Source: Gimesia maris (lineage in GTDB: Bacteria > Planctomycetota > Planctomycetia > Planctomycetales > Planctomycetaceae). Taken from it: a stretch of DNA of 64,000 bases. The notes under the pieces are model-generated. The model made no database searches. It was given only the letters and a program-made list of their open reading frames with translations, and was not told where the DNA came from. The translations under genes and the position numbers were made by a program. Positions 47,329 through 56,078 of this stretch are shown here, in pieces. The DNA is taken from contig NZ_CP042910.1 of NCBI RefSeq assembly GCF_008298035.1, positions 6,820,001 through 6,884,000 of the forward strand, read 5' to 3'. Numbering within the stretch: the first letter of the stretch is position 1; each line of letters starts with the position of its first letter.

Positions 47329-48285
47329 TTAAGTCAGTTTCAGTAGTTTGATGGCATTTTCACGATTAATTTTCGCGCGGACCTCAGCCGGTAGTTCGAG
47401 TTTTTCGAACAGTTCAAACTGAGGCACATTCTGACCAGGTGCAAGATAATCGGTGCCGAACAGAATTCGATCCTGACGACGGATTAAAAACTCCGTGCCG
47501 AACTCCAGATCACGGGAAATGGAATTCGCACCGGAACCTGCTGAGAGATCGCCATAAATATTGGGATAACGACTCATCAGATCATCGATGGCACCACCCG
47601 GTTTCACTTTGTCTTTAGGATAGCCGCCCAGTTCTTTGGGAGTGAGACCACCGGAGATCGAAGCCCACCAACCGGGACCATGGCCGATGAAATTCAATTC
47701 GGGAAATGTTTTGAGGGCATTTTCCAGACGCTTCAGTCCGGGAACATCTTTACCGCGAATGGTATCGATATGAAACAGGAGTGGAATGCCAACTTCCTGG
47801 CAGGCTTCGTAGACGCGCATCATCAGTGGATCATCAAAATTGAGCCCCACCTTATGTTCGCCGAAGCCCTTCGCCCCCTGATCGACCCAGCCTTGAATCA
47901 TGCCGACCAGCGCTTTCACACTGCCGGCATGTGTTGTACGCGGGTCGACAGAGCAGAACGGAACCAGACGATCGGGATGATCTTTGGCAGCTGCCAGCAC
48001 CGACTCGGTCGTCTGCAGATACTTGGTCGATTCCGGCGACGTCAACGGCAACACACAGGACTTCTCGATCTGGTTCTCGTCCATCCACTCGATCAGACCT
48101 TCCGACGTCAGATTCTTTTTCGGATCGGTATAGGTGCCAATATGAGTATGGACATCAATGAAACCGGTACCGGCTTTGATGCTGGGTTCGGCTGCCCTGG
48201 CTGCCCGGGTGGGCCATTGCCCGGCTACGGTGCCGAGGCCAGCCAGTAGAAGTGATTTGGAAAATTCGCGGCGGGAGAGATTCAT
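47329..48285 (-). CDS. Amidohydrolase-family protein, Tat-exported
   Basis: About 318 residues. The start is ambiguous: ATG 48285 begins directly with the twin-arginine signal (NLSRREFSKSLLLAGLG), while ATG 48333, preceded by AGGG, adds 16 residues. The metal-dependent hydrolase signature is GFIDVHTHIGTY (His-x-His). Later blocks are LLFHIDTIRG, LNFIGHGPGWW and RILFGTDYLAPG (active-site Asp), as in the amidohydrolase_2 (COG2159) family of decarboxylases and lactone-type hydrolases. The substrate is unknown. It lies between the DUF1501 and sulfatase genes on the same strand, but gaps of 290 and 36 bases leave co-transcription with the sulfatase more likely. Confidence 0.87.
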   Translation of the reverse strand: MNLSRREFSKSLLLAGLGTVAGQWPTRAARAAEPSIKAGTGFIDVHTHIGTYTDPKKNLTSEGLIEWMDENQIEKSCVLPLTSPESTKYLQTTESVLAAAKDHPDRLVPFCSVDPRTTHAGSVKALVGMIQGWVDQGAKGFGEHKVGLNFDDPLMMRVYEACQEVGIPLLFHIDTIRGKDVPGLKRLENALKTFPELNFIGHGPGWWASISGGLTPKELGGYPKDKVKPGGAIDDLMSRYPNIYGDLSAGSGANSISRDLEFGTEFLIRRQDRILFGTDYLAPGQNVPQFELFEKLELPAEVRAKINRENAIKLLKLT

Positions 48286-48369
48286 ATTTTGTACCAGGTA
48301 ATTAATGGAAGGATTGGGTCGTGCTGATTCCATTCAAAACGACCCTATCAGAAAATACAAGTCTGGAAT

Positions 48370-49839
48370 TCATTTTTGTTTGGGAACGCGACGACGGTTC
48401 TCGAATGTAATCTGCTTGACGCCTTTCGGTGCGGCATTCGCCTGTTCAATCCGTTCATGGAGAATCTCCGCCAGTTCGTCGCGTAATTTTTGAGTCTTCG
48501 CCTGGTTTGCCAGGTTATGCATTTCCGCAGGATCGGAACTGTGATCGTAGAGTTCTACGCCTTCACTGCCATTTGTTCCCCATTCGGTATAACGGAAGGT
48601 GGGAGTGCGCAGACTGTATCCGTTCAAATATTGTGTGAGTGCGGTTTTGCGTGGTGTTGCTGTCGCATCTTTTAAGGCAGGCACCTGGCTGATACCGGAA
48701 ACGGACGCCGGTGCTTTCAGTCCACACAGTTCAGCCAGCGTCGGATAAAAGTCGACCATTTCTGCTGGAGCAGCAGCGGCCTGCCCCTTCGCGGTGACAC
48801 CGGGTCCCGCGATGATCATGGGGACGTGAGTTGCGTTTTCAAACAGTGTGGTTTTCTGCCAGTGTCCATGTTCGCCCATGTGATAACCGTGATCGGAGGT
48901 GAATACGACGATGGTGTTTTCATCAAGGCCTGTCTCTTTAAGAGCAGACAGGATGTGTCCCAGTTGGGCGTCGGCGAAGGTAATCGATGCGTAATAGGCC
49001 TGAATCGCCTGGCGGGCCAGCTTGTCGGGCAGATCAATCTGATCCTTTTTGCGGGTGACCGATTTCCGTGCCGACGCCGGAATGGTCTTCAGGTATCCGT
49101 CCGGGATCTGTGGCACTTTGATCTGCTCAACGGGGTATTTTTCGAAATAGCTTTTCGGAGCGACATAAGGTGTATGCGGTCGATACAGACCAACAGCGAG
49201 AAAGAAAGGTTCTTTGGACTCCGCAAATTTTTTCAACTGCTGAATGGCGATGTCAGCGGCGATGCCATCGGTCTGCTCAGCATCGGTTCCCTCGGCAGCC
49301 AGCCAGCTGAGCGTACCCCCATAGCTTCCCGGTACCAGGCTGAAGATCTGGTCTTCGTCATCCACATCGCGACCGCGGGGATTAAAGGTCTGATTCCAGG
49401 AATAAGGGTCATCGTGTCCACTGGTCCCAATGTGTTTGGGAACATTGTAGTGGTAGATTTTTCCCACACGGGTCGCGAAGTAACCGTGATCTCGAAACAT
49501 CTGCGACATCGTTTTTACGTTGGGCACATGTTCCCGAATATAAATTCCATTGCGATGCACGAGAGTCTGATCGGGATACATACCGGTCATGAACGAGGCC
49601 CGACTGGGACCACATAACGGGAACTGACAGTAGGCGTGTTCAAAGCGAACGCCCTGTTTTGCCAGTTGATCGATATTCGGAGACTGGACCTGTGGATGTC
49701 CATAACAGCCCAGATCACAGTTCAGGTCATCACAAATCAGAAACAGAACGTTGGGCTTTGTATCTGCGGAGAAAACAGACTGTGTTGTGATTAGAAAACA
49801 GAAGATGCAGGTAATGATTCGACCGAGGCTGTAGATCAT
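48370..49839 (-). CDS. Exported sulfatase (iduronate-2-sulfatase-like)
   Basis: 489 residues from ATG 49839 (GGAG seven bases upstream). The open frame runs to 50085, but that would overlap the MntR gene and place the signal peptide (LGRIITCIFCFLITTQSVFS) internally. NVLFLICDDLNCDLGCYG carries the metal-binding pair Asp37-Asp38, and the formylglycine motif CGPSR has Cys76 (LCGPSRASFMTG). VGLYRPHTPYVAPK and VVFTSDHGYHMGEHGHWQK are typical of iduronate-2-sulfatase-type enzymes. It probably cleaves sulfate esters of uronic-acid-containing polysaccharides. The amidohydrolase gene follows on the same strand after about 85 bases, depending on its start. Confidence 0.93.
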   Translation of the reverse strand: MIYSLGRIITCIFCFLITTQSVFSADTKPNVLFLICDDLNCDLGCYGHPQVQSPNIDQLAKQGVRFEHAYCQFPLCGPSRASFMTGMYPDQTLVHRNGIYIREHVPNVKTMSQMFRDHGYFATRVGKIYHYNVPKHIGTSGHDDPYSWNQTFNPRGRDVDDEDQIFSLVPGSYGGTLSWLAAEGTDAEQTDGIAADIAIQQLKKFAESKEPFFLAVGLYRPHTPYVAPKSYFEKYPVEQIKVPQIPDGYLKTIPASARKSVTRKKDQIDLPDKLARQAIQAYYASITFADAQLGHILSALKETGLDENTIVVFTSDHGYHMGEHGHWQKTTLFENATHVPMIIAGPGVTAKGQAAAAPAEMVDFYPTLAELCGLKAPASVSGISQVPALKDATATPRKTALTQYLNGYSLRTPTFRYTEWGTNGSEGVELYDHSSDPAEMHNLANQAKTQKLRDELAEILHERIEQANAAPKGVKQITFENRRRVPKQK

Positions 49840-49969
49840 GAACGCGCTCCGTTGTAATTGACCGGTTTGATACAGATTGTGACTATCCATGCTAGCAGAC
49901 CCGGTACTTGAATTCAGCAATGAATTCTGGATCGAAGCAAGAAAAAACGCGATCTTATTGCGGGACTGA

Positions 49970-50389
49970 TCAGCCCTGCACTTTCGAGACGAACGATTCC
50001 ATAATCGCCAGTGTTTCCGGGCTGACATGGTGTTCGATGCCTTCGGAATCGGTGGCGGCAGTCTCTTCACTGACGCCGAGCGCAATCAGAAAACTGAGGA
50101 CAATTTCATGACGACGGCGGGAATCTTTCGCGAGACGCGCGCCTTGCGTGGTCAATTCCACGGGACTGTAAGGCTCGGTGGTGACATAACCGTCCCGCTG
50201 CAGTCGGGCCACGGTACGATTGACAGTCACATGGCTCACGGCGAAGTGTTCCGCCAGATCTTTCACCCGGCAAACGCCCTGCTCTTCGATCACGACTGCG
50301 ATTGCTTCTACATAGTCTTCTGCAATTTCCGTTGCATGATCCACACGCGTGCGCTCGTGTTGATTCTTTGGTTTCTGCTTCTTAGCCAT
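49970..50389 (-). CDS. mntR: MntR-like manganese-dependent transcriptional repressor (DtxR family)
   Basis: 139 residues. An N-terminal winged helix (EDYVEAIAVVIEEQGVCRVKDLAEHFAVSHVTVNRTVARLQRDGYV) is followed by the metal-binding dimerisation domain (SRRRHEIVLSFLIALGV, DSEGIEHHVSPET). Asp/Glu of the first helix, His in RRRHE, and Glu-His-His in GIEHH correspond to MntR metal ligands; there is no SH3-like third domain, as in MntR and unlike DtxR. It should repress manganese uptake genes when Mn(II) is plentiful. No mntH or mntABC gene is in the window, so its targets lie elsewhere. A purine-rich AGGCGAGACAGG precedes the ATG. Confidence 0.9.
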   Translation of the reverse strand: MAKKQKPKNQHERTRVDHATEIAEDYVEAIAVVIEEQGVCRVKDLAEHFAVSHVTVNRTVARLQRDGYVTTEPYSPVELTTQGARLAKDSRRRHEIVLSFLIALGVSEETAATDSEGIEHHVSPETLAIMESFVSKVQG

Positions 50390-50558
50390 CCTGTCTCGCC
50401 TTGAGTGTCGTTTGTGATTTCCGGCGTTCCATGTTACCGGGATGTGGCTGAGTTTGACAGCCTTAAGGAAACGGAATTGGAATCGAAGTACAAGTGAATT
50501 CGAGTCTTAACACAATAAGCAGCTTCAATTGACTACAGGAAACAAAACCAGAATGAAC

Positions 50559-50586
50559 TGACTGAAATCGCGATTAATTTCAGTCA
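50559..50586. promoter_or_regulatory. Perfect 10-bp inverted repeat between mntR and the repeat lipoprotein
   Basis: TGACTGAAAT (50559-50568) and ATTTCAGTCA (50577-50586) pair perfectly around eight bases. It lies about 170 bases upstream of mntR and 75 bases upstream of the rightward gene and is not followed by a T tract on either strand, so an operator is more likely than a terminator. Confidence 0.5.
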
Positions 50587-50661
50587 ACTAATCTTGTTTA
50601 CAGCACCTGTTCAACTTAACCTACTGATTCATACCAACGTCTTTTATAAATCAGGTTTATA

Positions 50662-52869
50662 ATGATTCATCGATTCGACTTTTCTGGTTCTGCCGTTATT
50701 CGCTCCAGGTTACTGCAAAATATTGAAGCAGGCAGCAGACGCCCGCAGTCTGTGATTTTTTCTCGTTTTTTGCTGGGTCTGTGTATCTGCCTGGCAAGTT
50801 CGTGCGGCAGTTCGACTCCCACGGAAACAGAAAAATCAACTCCGCTGCATGAGGCGATTTCATCGACAACTCCAAAGCCTGAAAACAAGAGTTCTGCCCC
50901 CAGCAGGACACTGAAGCCTCAGTCTCCAAAAACTACCTCTTCCGCTAACGACAATCCCCCAACGAGCAGGCCGGACAAAGATTCGACCGAGCTGGTATTT
51001 AAAATTGTTTCATTACACAAGAACGTGCAACAGTTTCTGGAAAAGTCCGAGAAGAATATCGATCTGGCGGCCAGAACAGCACAACGCTCCCTGGACTCGA
51101 CTCTGCAAAAAAACTTTGCTTTCTATGAGCCTGGTTCGTTACGCGTCGATTTGAGACAAAACAGAATCTCCCTCAGAGTGAACACAGCGAACGTCAGTGA
51201 TCTGGTACGTAAGTTGAACGAAGTTGGTTATCAGATGATAACCGTTGCCCCGCTAGAGCGGACACTTCGCGAAGAGCTGGCGGCAGAATCTGGAGCGGAC
51301 TCACTGGTAAAGCAGGAACTTCACTATTCGGCCCAGATCAAAAGTCCTGAATACCAGTCCCAGCTCGACCAGAATTTTCAGATCGGCTCGGAAGCGTTAC
51401 GACTGATTTTGAATGAACGTTTTAAAAACGAAGTGCCTGAATATGTGCCAGACTCCCTGGTACTGGATCTTGAATATGAGAAGCTGACGTTTGAAGTGAT
51501 CACCTACCCCAGCGCTAATCTGGGCGTTCAGATCAATAACCTGTATCAGCTTCCAGTCAGCATTGGCGCGAAACCATACCGAACCATCGAACAACGCACA
51601 GAACAGCAGCTTCATCCCAGCCAGGTCACCTACAAGATTGTCGGCATCGCTGATTTTTATGAACGCGCGATGCAGGATCAGTTCGGTTACAATTTCTGGC
51701 GACGTTCTCTGATCCACGATCTGGAAGATCGCCTGGAAACCGGTCTTACGGGGTATGTGCCGTTCAGCCTGGATGTCAATCTGGTGAAGAAGACCATTAC
51801 GTTTCAACTCGATCATTACCCCGATCACCGTGTAAAAGAATTCATCAATGACGAGTCGGGGAGTCGAGTTTCAAACACGAAGATTAAAGTCTCAGCAGAG
51901 CCTGCTCTGGTGGAAACCCCGGGTCCTGTAATCCGCACGCCTAACAGACCCATGAAGCGGGTTGTCCTGAAGGTTCTGCTGGCAGAGAAAAGACTCAGAA
52001 ATGTATTCGATCCTCCCCGGCCATTACGGCCCACTGACATTCAAGGCATTCACCGACATCTTGATGACGAACTGATTAATAATCTGGATGGGTATATCGG
52101 AAAGTCCGTCCAGTTTGATATTCCGAACAAGGAGTTATCCTTTCAGATTGATCGTGTTCCCCCTGATGACCTGATCAAAATGGTAAATGGAATTCGCTCC
52201 TTGGATCTGGATGTCGATCAGGAACTGGTTTCAGTAGAGGATGTAGTCTATGACCCGGAAGCCTCTGAAAAAACCATGTATTTCAGCTTCATCAATCAAG
52301 GTCAGAAACTACACCAGTTTGATAAGACCTTTACGCAGCATATGGCGGACGGAAACCTGGGTGCAATCGGAGGCTACATTCCCGGCTCTCTGCAGATGGA
52401 TTTTGACGAGGGGACGTTTAACATTCGTGTGCGAGTCGTTGAGGATGATGCCAGAGATATCGAGACAGCAACAACTGCCTTAGCGAGGATCAAACTTGAA
52501 TGCACTCACCTGAATACAACCCTGCCTGAATCGAGTGGAAATGGAAATCCACAGCAGCCGGGGATGACTGCAAAACAGTCAGCAGAGCCGGCACTGGTAA
52601 AGGAAAACGTCAGAGTGACAGTAAAATATGGTCTGTATGGCGGCAGAGCCACGGGGAAACCTGAGAAAAGTGCCCGGGATGCGCTCGACGGATTTACCTG
52701 GATCGATCTTAAAACACTGCAGTTTGATGCCGCGAAGAAGGAATTCTCATTCGAGACCACAGGCCCCTTCAACCGCGGGGCTCTTGAGCGTTCGCTGAAA
52801 CGTCAGAAATTCTATCAATGCCTGATTTCGCATGAGGCATTGATAAAAAAAGACACATCGAAAGAGTGA
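50662..52869 (+). CDS. Lipoprotein of six tandem alpha/beta repeats, family unknown
   Basis: 735 residues. A long N-terminal region leads to a lipoprotein-type signal (RFLLGLCICLASSC, Cys48), then a Ser/Thr/Pro-rich linker to about residue 105. From there I count six repeats of 75-110 residues (about 108-198, 215-308, 318-413, 425-520, 528-610 and 640-725). Each has a first strand, a helix, a YVP-S-LxVDL-type strand (FYEPGSLRVDL, YVPDSLVLDL, YVPFSLDVNL, YIGKSVQFDI, YIPGSLQMDF, WIDLKTLQFD), an antiparallel strand and a second helix. This strand-helix pattern resembles a ferredoxin-like fold such as HMA domains, but without the CxxC. I do not recognise a named family. It is probably anchored in the membrane and periplasmic, perhaps as a binding scaffold. 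Confidence 0.85.
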   Translation: MIHRFDFSGSAVIRSRLLQNIEAGSRRPQSVIFSRFLLGLCICLASSCGSSTPTETEKSTPLHEAISSTTPKPENKSSAPSRTLKPQSPKTTSSANDNPPTSRPDKDSTELVFKIVSLHKNVQQFLEKSEKNIDLAARTAQRSLDSTLQKNFAFYEPGSLRVDLRQNRISLRVNTANVSDLVRKLNEVGYQMITVAPLERTLREELAAESGADSLVKQELHYSAQIKSPEYQSQLDQNFQIGSEALRLILNERFKNEVPEYVPDSLVLDLEYEKLTFEVITYPSANLGVQINNLYQLPVSIGAKPYRTIEQRTEQQLHPSQVTYKIVGIADFYERAMQDQFGYNFWRRSLIHDLEDRLETGLTGYVPFSLDVNLVKKTITFQLDHYPDHRVKEFINDESGSRVSNTKIKVSAEPALVETPGPVIRTPNRPMKRVVLKVLLAEKRLRNVFDPPRPLRPTDIQGIHRHLDDELINNLDGYIGKSVQFDIPNKELSFQIDRVPPDDLIKMVNGIRSLDLDVDQELVSVEDVVYDPEASEKTMYFSFINQGQKLHQFDKTFTQHMADGNLGAIGGYIPGSLQMDFDEGTFNIRVRVVEDDARDIETATTALARIKLECTHLNTTLPESSGNGNPQQPGMTAKQSAEPALVKENVRVTVKYGLYGGRATGKPEKSARDALDGFTWIDLKTLQFDAAKKEFSFETTGPFNRGALERSLKRQKFYQCLISHEALIKKDTSKE

Positions 52870-53156
52870 CATTTCTCCGACTCTATTTTCAGAGTAGAGA
52901 TGCATGAATAACCGTCACATTTCCTTCGATCGTTTCATATATCTTCTGATTCGCTGACTCCCTGCTGGTTTTCTTCCAAACTGACTCCACTGCCGGCTAA
53001 ACTGAATGCCCGGTTCTCTCCTCAGTTTAAGTGCCAGAAATTTACATACATGTTTTCAGTTGCCTGTTTTCAGACATGACTGAGCAGGCGAAGACGACCA
53101 GTCAGTCTTTCCCTTTGAGATCGAAAGCCTGTCCCCAACCCCCCGGAACTCAACCG

Positions 53157-54053
53157 ATGACAGAACCCACGTCAGACGATAAGCGACATTTTCAAGAGAA
53201 CGACCAGGGTATCTATCAGCCCGTCATCGCGGTCCAGCATCGCAATGATGAATATGATGAGAAGGGCTTTGACACCTTACGCGAAATGCAGACAAAACAT
53301 TTCTGGTATTCGGGCCGCCATCGTTTTATCGAGTACACGCTGAAAAAAATGATGAAATCAGCGGCAGGTCAGCACAACGATTCCTTGTCGATGATTGATC
53401 TGGGAGGAGGCTGTGGAGGCTGGGTCCACTATCTGACAGACAATGCAGACTATTCCCACTGTGAACTGGCTTTAGGAGATTCTTCAATCCATGCGCTTGA
53501 GTATGCCGCCCATTATGTCGGACCGGCGGTAAAACGATACCAGATTGATCTGCTCCAACTCCCCTGGAAAGATCGCTGGGATGTTGTCTTTTTACTCGAT
53601 GTTCTGGAACACATTCCCGACGACATATCAGCTTTACAGCAGGCATACAATGCCTTGCGTCCTGGGGGACTGCTCTTCGTCGCGACACCGGCATTGAAGT
53701 TTTTCTGGACTTACAATGATGAACTGGCGCATCACGTGCGGCGGTACTCAAAAAAAGAGTTTGCTGTCCTTGCCGGGCAGGTAGGATTTGACTTGCGTCT
53801 GACCCGCTATTTTATGTTTCTGCTGAGTCCCCTGCTTTATCTGAGCCGTATCAAATCACCTGATTACAAAAACATGAATGCGGTTGAGATCAGAAAACTG
53901 CTCGTTCAAACACATCGTGTCCCCGCCCCCCCTGTCAATGCAGCGCTCAAGACGATTTTTCACCTGGAAACTCCCGCCGGTGTCTGGATTCCCTTTCCCT
54001 GGGGCACTTCCATTCTCGGAGTCTTTCAGAAACCGATTGAAGAACAGCAGTGA
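53157..54053 (+). CDS. Class I SAM-dependent methyltransferase
   Basis: 298 residues from ATG 53157 (weak GGAA upstream); in-frame starts at 53031 (GTG) and 53076 (ATG) have no better ribosome-binding site, so the N-terminus is uncertain. The methyltransferase core shows motif I SMIDLGGGCGGWVHYL, then LALGDSS, YQIDLLQLPWKDRWDVVFLLDVLEHI (motif IV region) and ALRPGGLLFVATPA. The segment HFWYSGRHRFIEYTL before motif I is often seen in methyltransferases encoded near polysaccharide or lipid glycosylation genes. The substrate is unknown. It is followed by a convergent terminator and lies downstream of the repeat lipoprotein after about 290 bases. Confidence 0.88.
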   Translation: MTEPTSDDKRHFQENDQGIYQPVIAVQHRNDEYDEKGFDTLREMQTKHFWYSGRHRFIEYTLKKMMKSAAGQHNDSLSMIDLGGGCGGWVHYLTDNADYSHCELALGDSSIHALEYAAHYVGPAVKRYQIDLLQLPWKDRWDVVFLLDVLEHIPDDISALQQAYNALRPGGLLFVATPALKFFWTYNDELAHHVRRYSKKEFAVLAGQVGFDLRLTRYFMFLLSPLLYLSRIKSPDYKNMNAVEIRKLLVQTHRVPAPPVNAALKTIFHLETPAGVWIPFPWGTSILGVFQKPIEEQQ

Positions 54054-54067
54054 AACCCTTTTTGTAT

Positions 54068-54111
54068 AAAAAAATCCCGAACCGGTTCTTTCATCAGTAC
54101 CGGTCCGGGAT
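54068..54111 (-). terminator. Terminator of the leftward ABC transporter cluster, between convergent genes
   Basis: ATCCCGAACCGGT (54074-54086) pairs with ACCGGTCCGGGAT (54099-54111) with one mismatch around a 12-base loop. On the minus strand it runs into TTTTTTT (54068-54074), a classical intrinsic terminator. The plus-strand side is followed only by CCTGTTTT, so it may act weakly in that direction for the methyltransferase gene. Confidence 0.85.
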
Positions 54112-54135
54112 CCTGTTTTCAAACTCAGAACCGGC

Positions 54136-54828
54136 TTATGCGGTTTTGAGTAACTGACTCTGCTGAGTGTTGCTGATCATCCCTTCTGAGAGTGTCAGCG
54201 TTTTTCTGGCACAGCTGGCGGCGGACAGATCGTGGGTCACCATGATGATCGTACGCCCCTCTTCGTTGAACTGCGTCAGAAACTCCATCACCTGATCCTT
54301 GGTATCCGGATCGAGGTTCCCTGTCGGTTCGTCGGCCAGAATGATCGACGGATCATTGGCCAGCATGCGTGCCAGTGCGACGCGCTGCTGCTGACCGACA
54401 CTCAATTCCGCCGGCTTGTGATGCAGGCGATCCTGCAGGCCGACTTTCGTGAGCAACGCTTCCGCTTTCTCCTGCTGCTCGCCGCGATGTTTCTTCGCCA
54501 GCAACATCGGAATCTGCACATTTTCGATCGCCGTCAGATAAGGAATCAGATTGAACGTCTGAAAGACGAAGCCGATCTTATTCTGCCTGACTTCCGCCCG
54601 CAGATTGACGGGCAGATCATAGATCGACTCCCCATCCAGCAGAATCCGACCTTCCGAAGGGGCCGACATCGCTCCCAGCATGGAGAGCAGTGTCGTTTTC
54701 CCACTCCCACTGGGCCCAATAATGGCGATAAAATCACCGCGGGCAATTTCCAGGCTGGTGGAATCAAGGGCCACCACCTCGTCCTGCTTCTTGCGATACA
54801 CTTTGCGAACTGCTTCTAACGTTAACAT
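54136..54828 (-). CDS. ABC transporter ATP-binding protein, MacB/LolD type
   Basis: 230 residues. Walker A is GPSGSGKTTLL, the signature motif LSVGQQQRVALARML, Walker B IILADEPTGNLD and the switch His is in MVTHD. NLIPYLTAIENVQIPML is the typical loop of the MacB/LolD/FtsE subfamily, whose members power mechanotransmission-type transporters rather than channels. The start lies three bases after the permease stop, with the ribosome-binding site GGAGG inside the end of the permease gene, so both are translated together. It is the last gene of the leftward cluster. Substrate is discussed under the permease. Confidence 0.95.
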   Translation of the reverse strand: MLTLEAVRKVYRKKQDEVVALDSTSLEIARGDFIAIIGPSGSGKTTLLSMLGAMSAPSEGRILLDGESIYDLPVNLRAEVRQNKIGFVFQTFNLIPYLTAIENVQIPMLLAKKHRGEQQEKAEALLTKVGLQDRLHHKPAELSVGQQQRVALARMLANDPSIILADEPTGNLDPDTKDQVMEFLTQFNEEGRTIIMVTHDLSAASCARKTLTLSEGMISNTQQSQLLKTA

Positions 54829-54831
54829 GGA

Positions 54832-56049
54832 TCAGACCTCCTTGAAGCACATACAGGGATCGAGTTTGGCCGCCTGTCGTGCGGGGATATAGCTGGCAGC
54901 AATCGTCACCAGCACGGCAATCGCCGCAGAAATGAATGCCAGGGCCGGAACGGGCAGAACCGAGACATCGGCAAAAGCGGGCCCCAGGAACATCGCCAGC
55001 ACACTGCCTGCGATATAACCGGTGATACCACCTGCAAGCCCCAGCAAAGCTGCTTTGGCCAGAAAAAGCTGTGTGACAAAGCGGGGTGTTGCCCCCAATG
55101 CCATCAGCGTGCCGATTTCGCGACGGCGTTCCATCACGTTGGCAAAGCTGGCACTGGCCATGCTCGCACCTCCCACGGCAATCAGAATCGCCAGGAACAG
55201 GTACGACAGATTCGTCATCATGCGATTGATGGAAATCTGGGTCTCCACGACGTTCGCAATTGTGACGACTTTCGTACCCGGCAGCAGCGACTGCAGGTCC
55301 CCGACCAGGCCGTTAGCGACATCTTCACAGCAGCCCATGACTTCAATAATGTTAACCACTTCGCCCGACTTCGAGAGACGCTGCACCGTATGCAGGTGTG
55401 CGAAAACGCGACCGTCGTCAACGGTTCCCGTTGACGGCAGTGTGGTCAACACCGTAAACTTCTCACCCAGCAGTTCCAGAGAATCGCCGGCGGCCAGTCC
55501 GTTATTCGCGGCATAGTCTGAGCCGAGAATGACTTCATTCTCATTCAGGTTCTGTAACGCCCGTCGATCTGCCAAAGCTTCAGGTGCATCCTGATTTTCA
55601 TCGATCACATTGATTTTGGCTTTGCAGCCTTCGTGTTTTTTGAAAATCATGCCTCCCTGCCAGGCGGCCATTTTCTGAATTTCTTCCTGGGGCAGGATGC
55701 CTGTGAGAATGACATTTTTACCGTCAATCTCGGTCGGCACACACAGCTTGGGAGAAATGGCTTCCACGCCTGTCAGCCCCGCGAGTGCCAGTTCCGCGAC
55801 ATGCTCTTCAGGAATGGTTTCCGCGTGCATATCAGCAGAATAGTAATCCTGCAGCGTGACTCCCTTGGGTAGAATGAGCACATTGGCTCCCAGCTTATCA
55901 AGTTTTCCAGCGACTTCTTTCTCAGAGAAAATCGTCACATTGCGGATCGCCACTAATGCAGTGACACTCAACATGATTGCCAGCAGACTGGCAATCAATG
56001 CGGTCGGACGTTCCCGCAGTTCTTTCCAGATAATTGATCTCATGGTCAT
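54832..56049 (-). CDS. ABC transporter permease, MacB/FtsX family
   Basis: 405 residues with the four-helix MacB/FtsX plan: helix 1 at about 18-36, a large periplasmic domain (about 37-275), and three C-terminal helices (about 280-300, 330-358, 370-388) with ANVMERRREIGTLMALGATP between the second and third blocks, the FtsX signature. The periplasmic domain has Cys103, Cys142 and a Cys240-Cys241 pair (VMGCCED), and the cytoplasmic end reads DPCMCFKEV in place of the usual DPxxALR. The cysteines and the neighbouring Cys/His-rich and thioredoxin-fold genes suggest a thiol or metal-related function at the inner membrane. A GGAG ribosome-binding site precedes the ATG. The transported substrate is unknown. 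Confidence 0.92.
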   Translation of the reverse strand: MTMRSIIWKELRERPTALIASLLAIMLSVTALVAIRNVTIFSEKEVAGKLDKLGANVLILPKGVTLQDYYSADMHAETIPEEHVAELALAGLTGVEAISPKLCVPTEIDGKNVILTGILPQEEIQKMAAWQGGMIFKKHEGCKAKINVIDENQDAPEALADRRALQNLNENEVILGSDYAANNGLAAGDSLELLGEKFTVLTTLPSTGTVDDGRVFAHLHTVQRLSKSGEVVNIIEVMGCCEDVANGLVGDLQSLLPGTKVVTIANVVETQISINRMMTNLSYLFLAILIAVGGASMASASFANVMERRREIGTLMALGATPRFVTQLFLAKAALLGLAGGITGYIAGSVLAMFLGPAFADVSVLPVPALAFISAAIAVLVTIAASYIPARQAAKLDPCMCFKEV

Positions 56050-56078
56050 GAGACAGTCTCCTTTATCAATGTGACGAA

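Noticed and set aside
49840-50085. N-terminal extension of the second sulfatase
   Set aside because: It overlaps the MntR gene, lacks a ribosome-binding site and would put the signal peptide in the interior.
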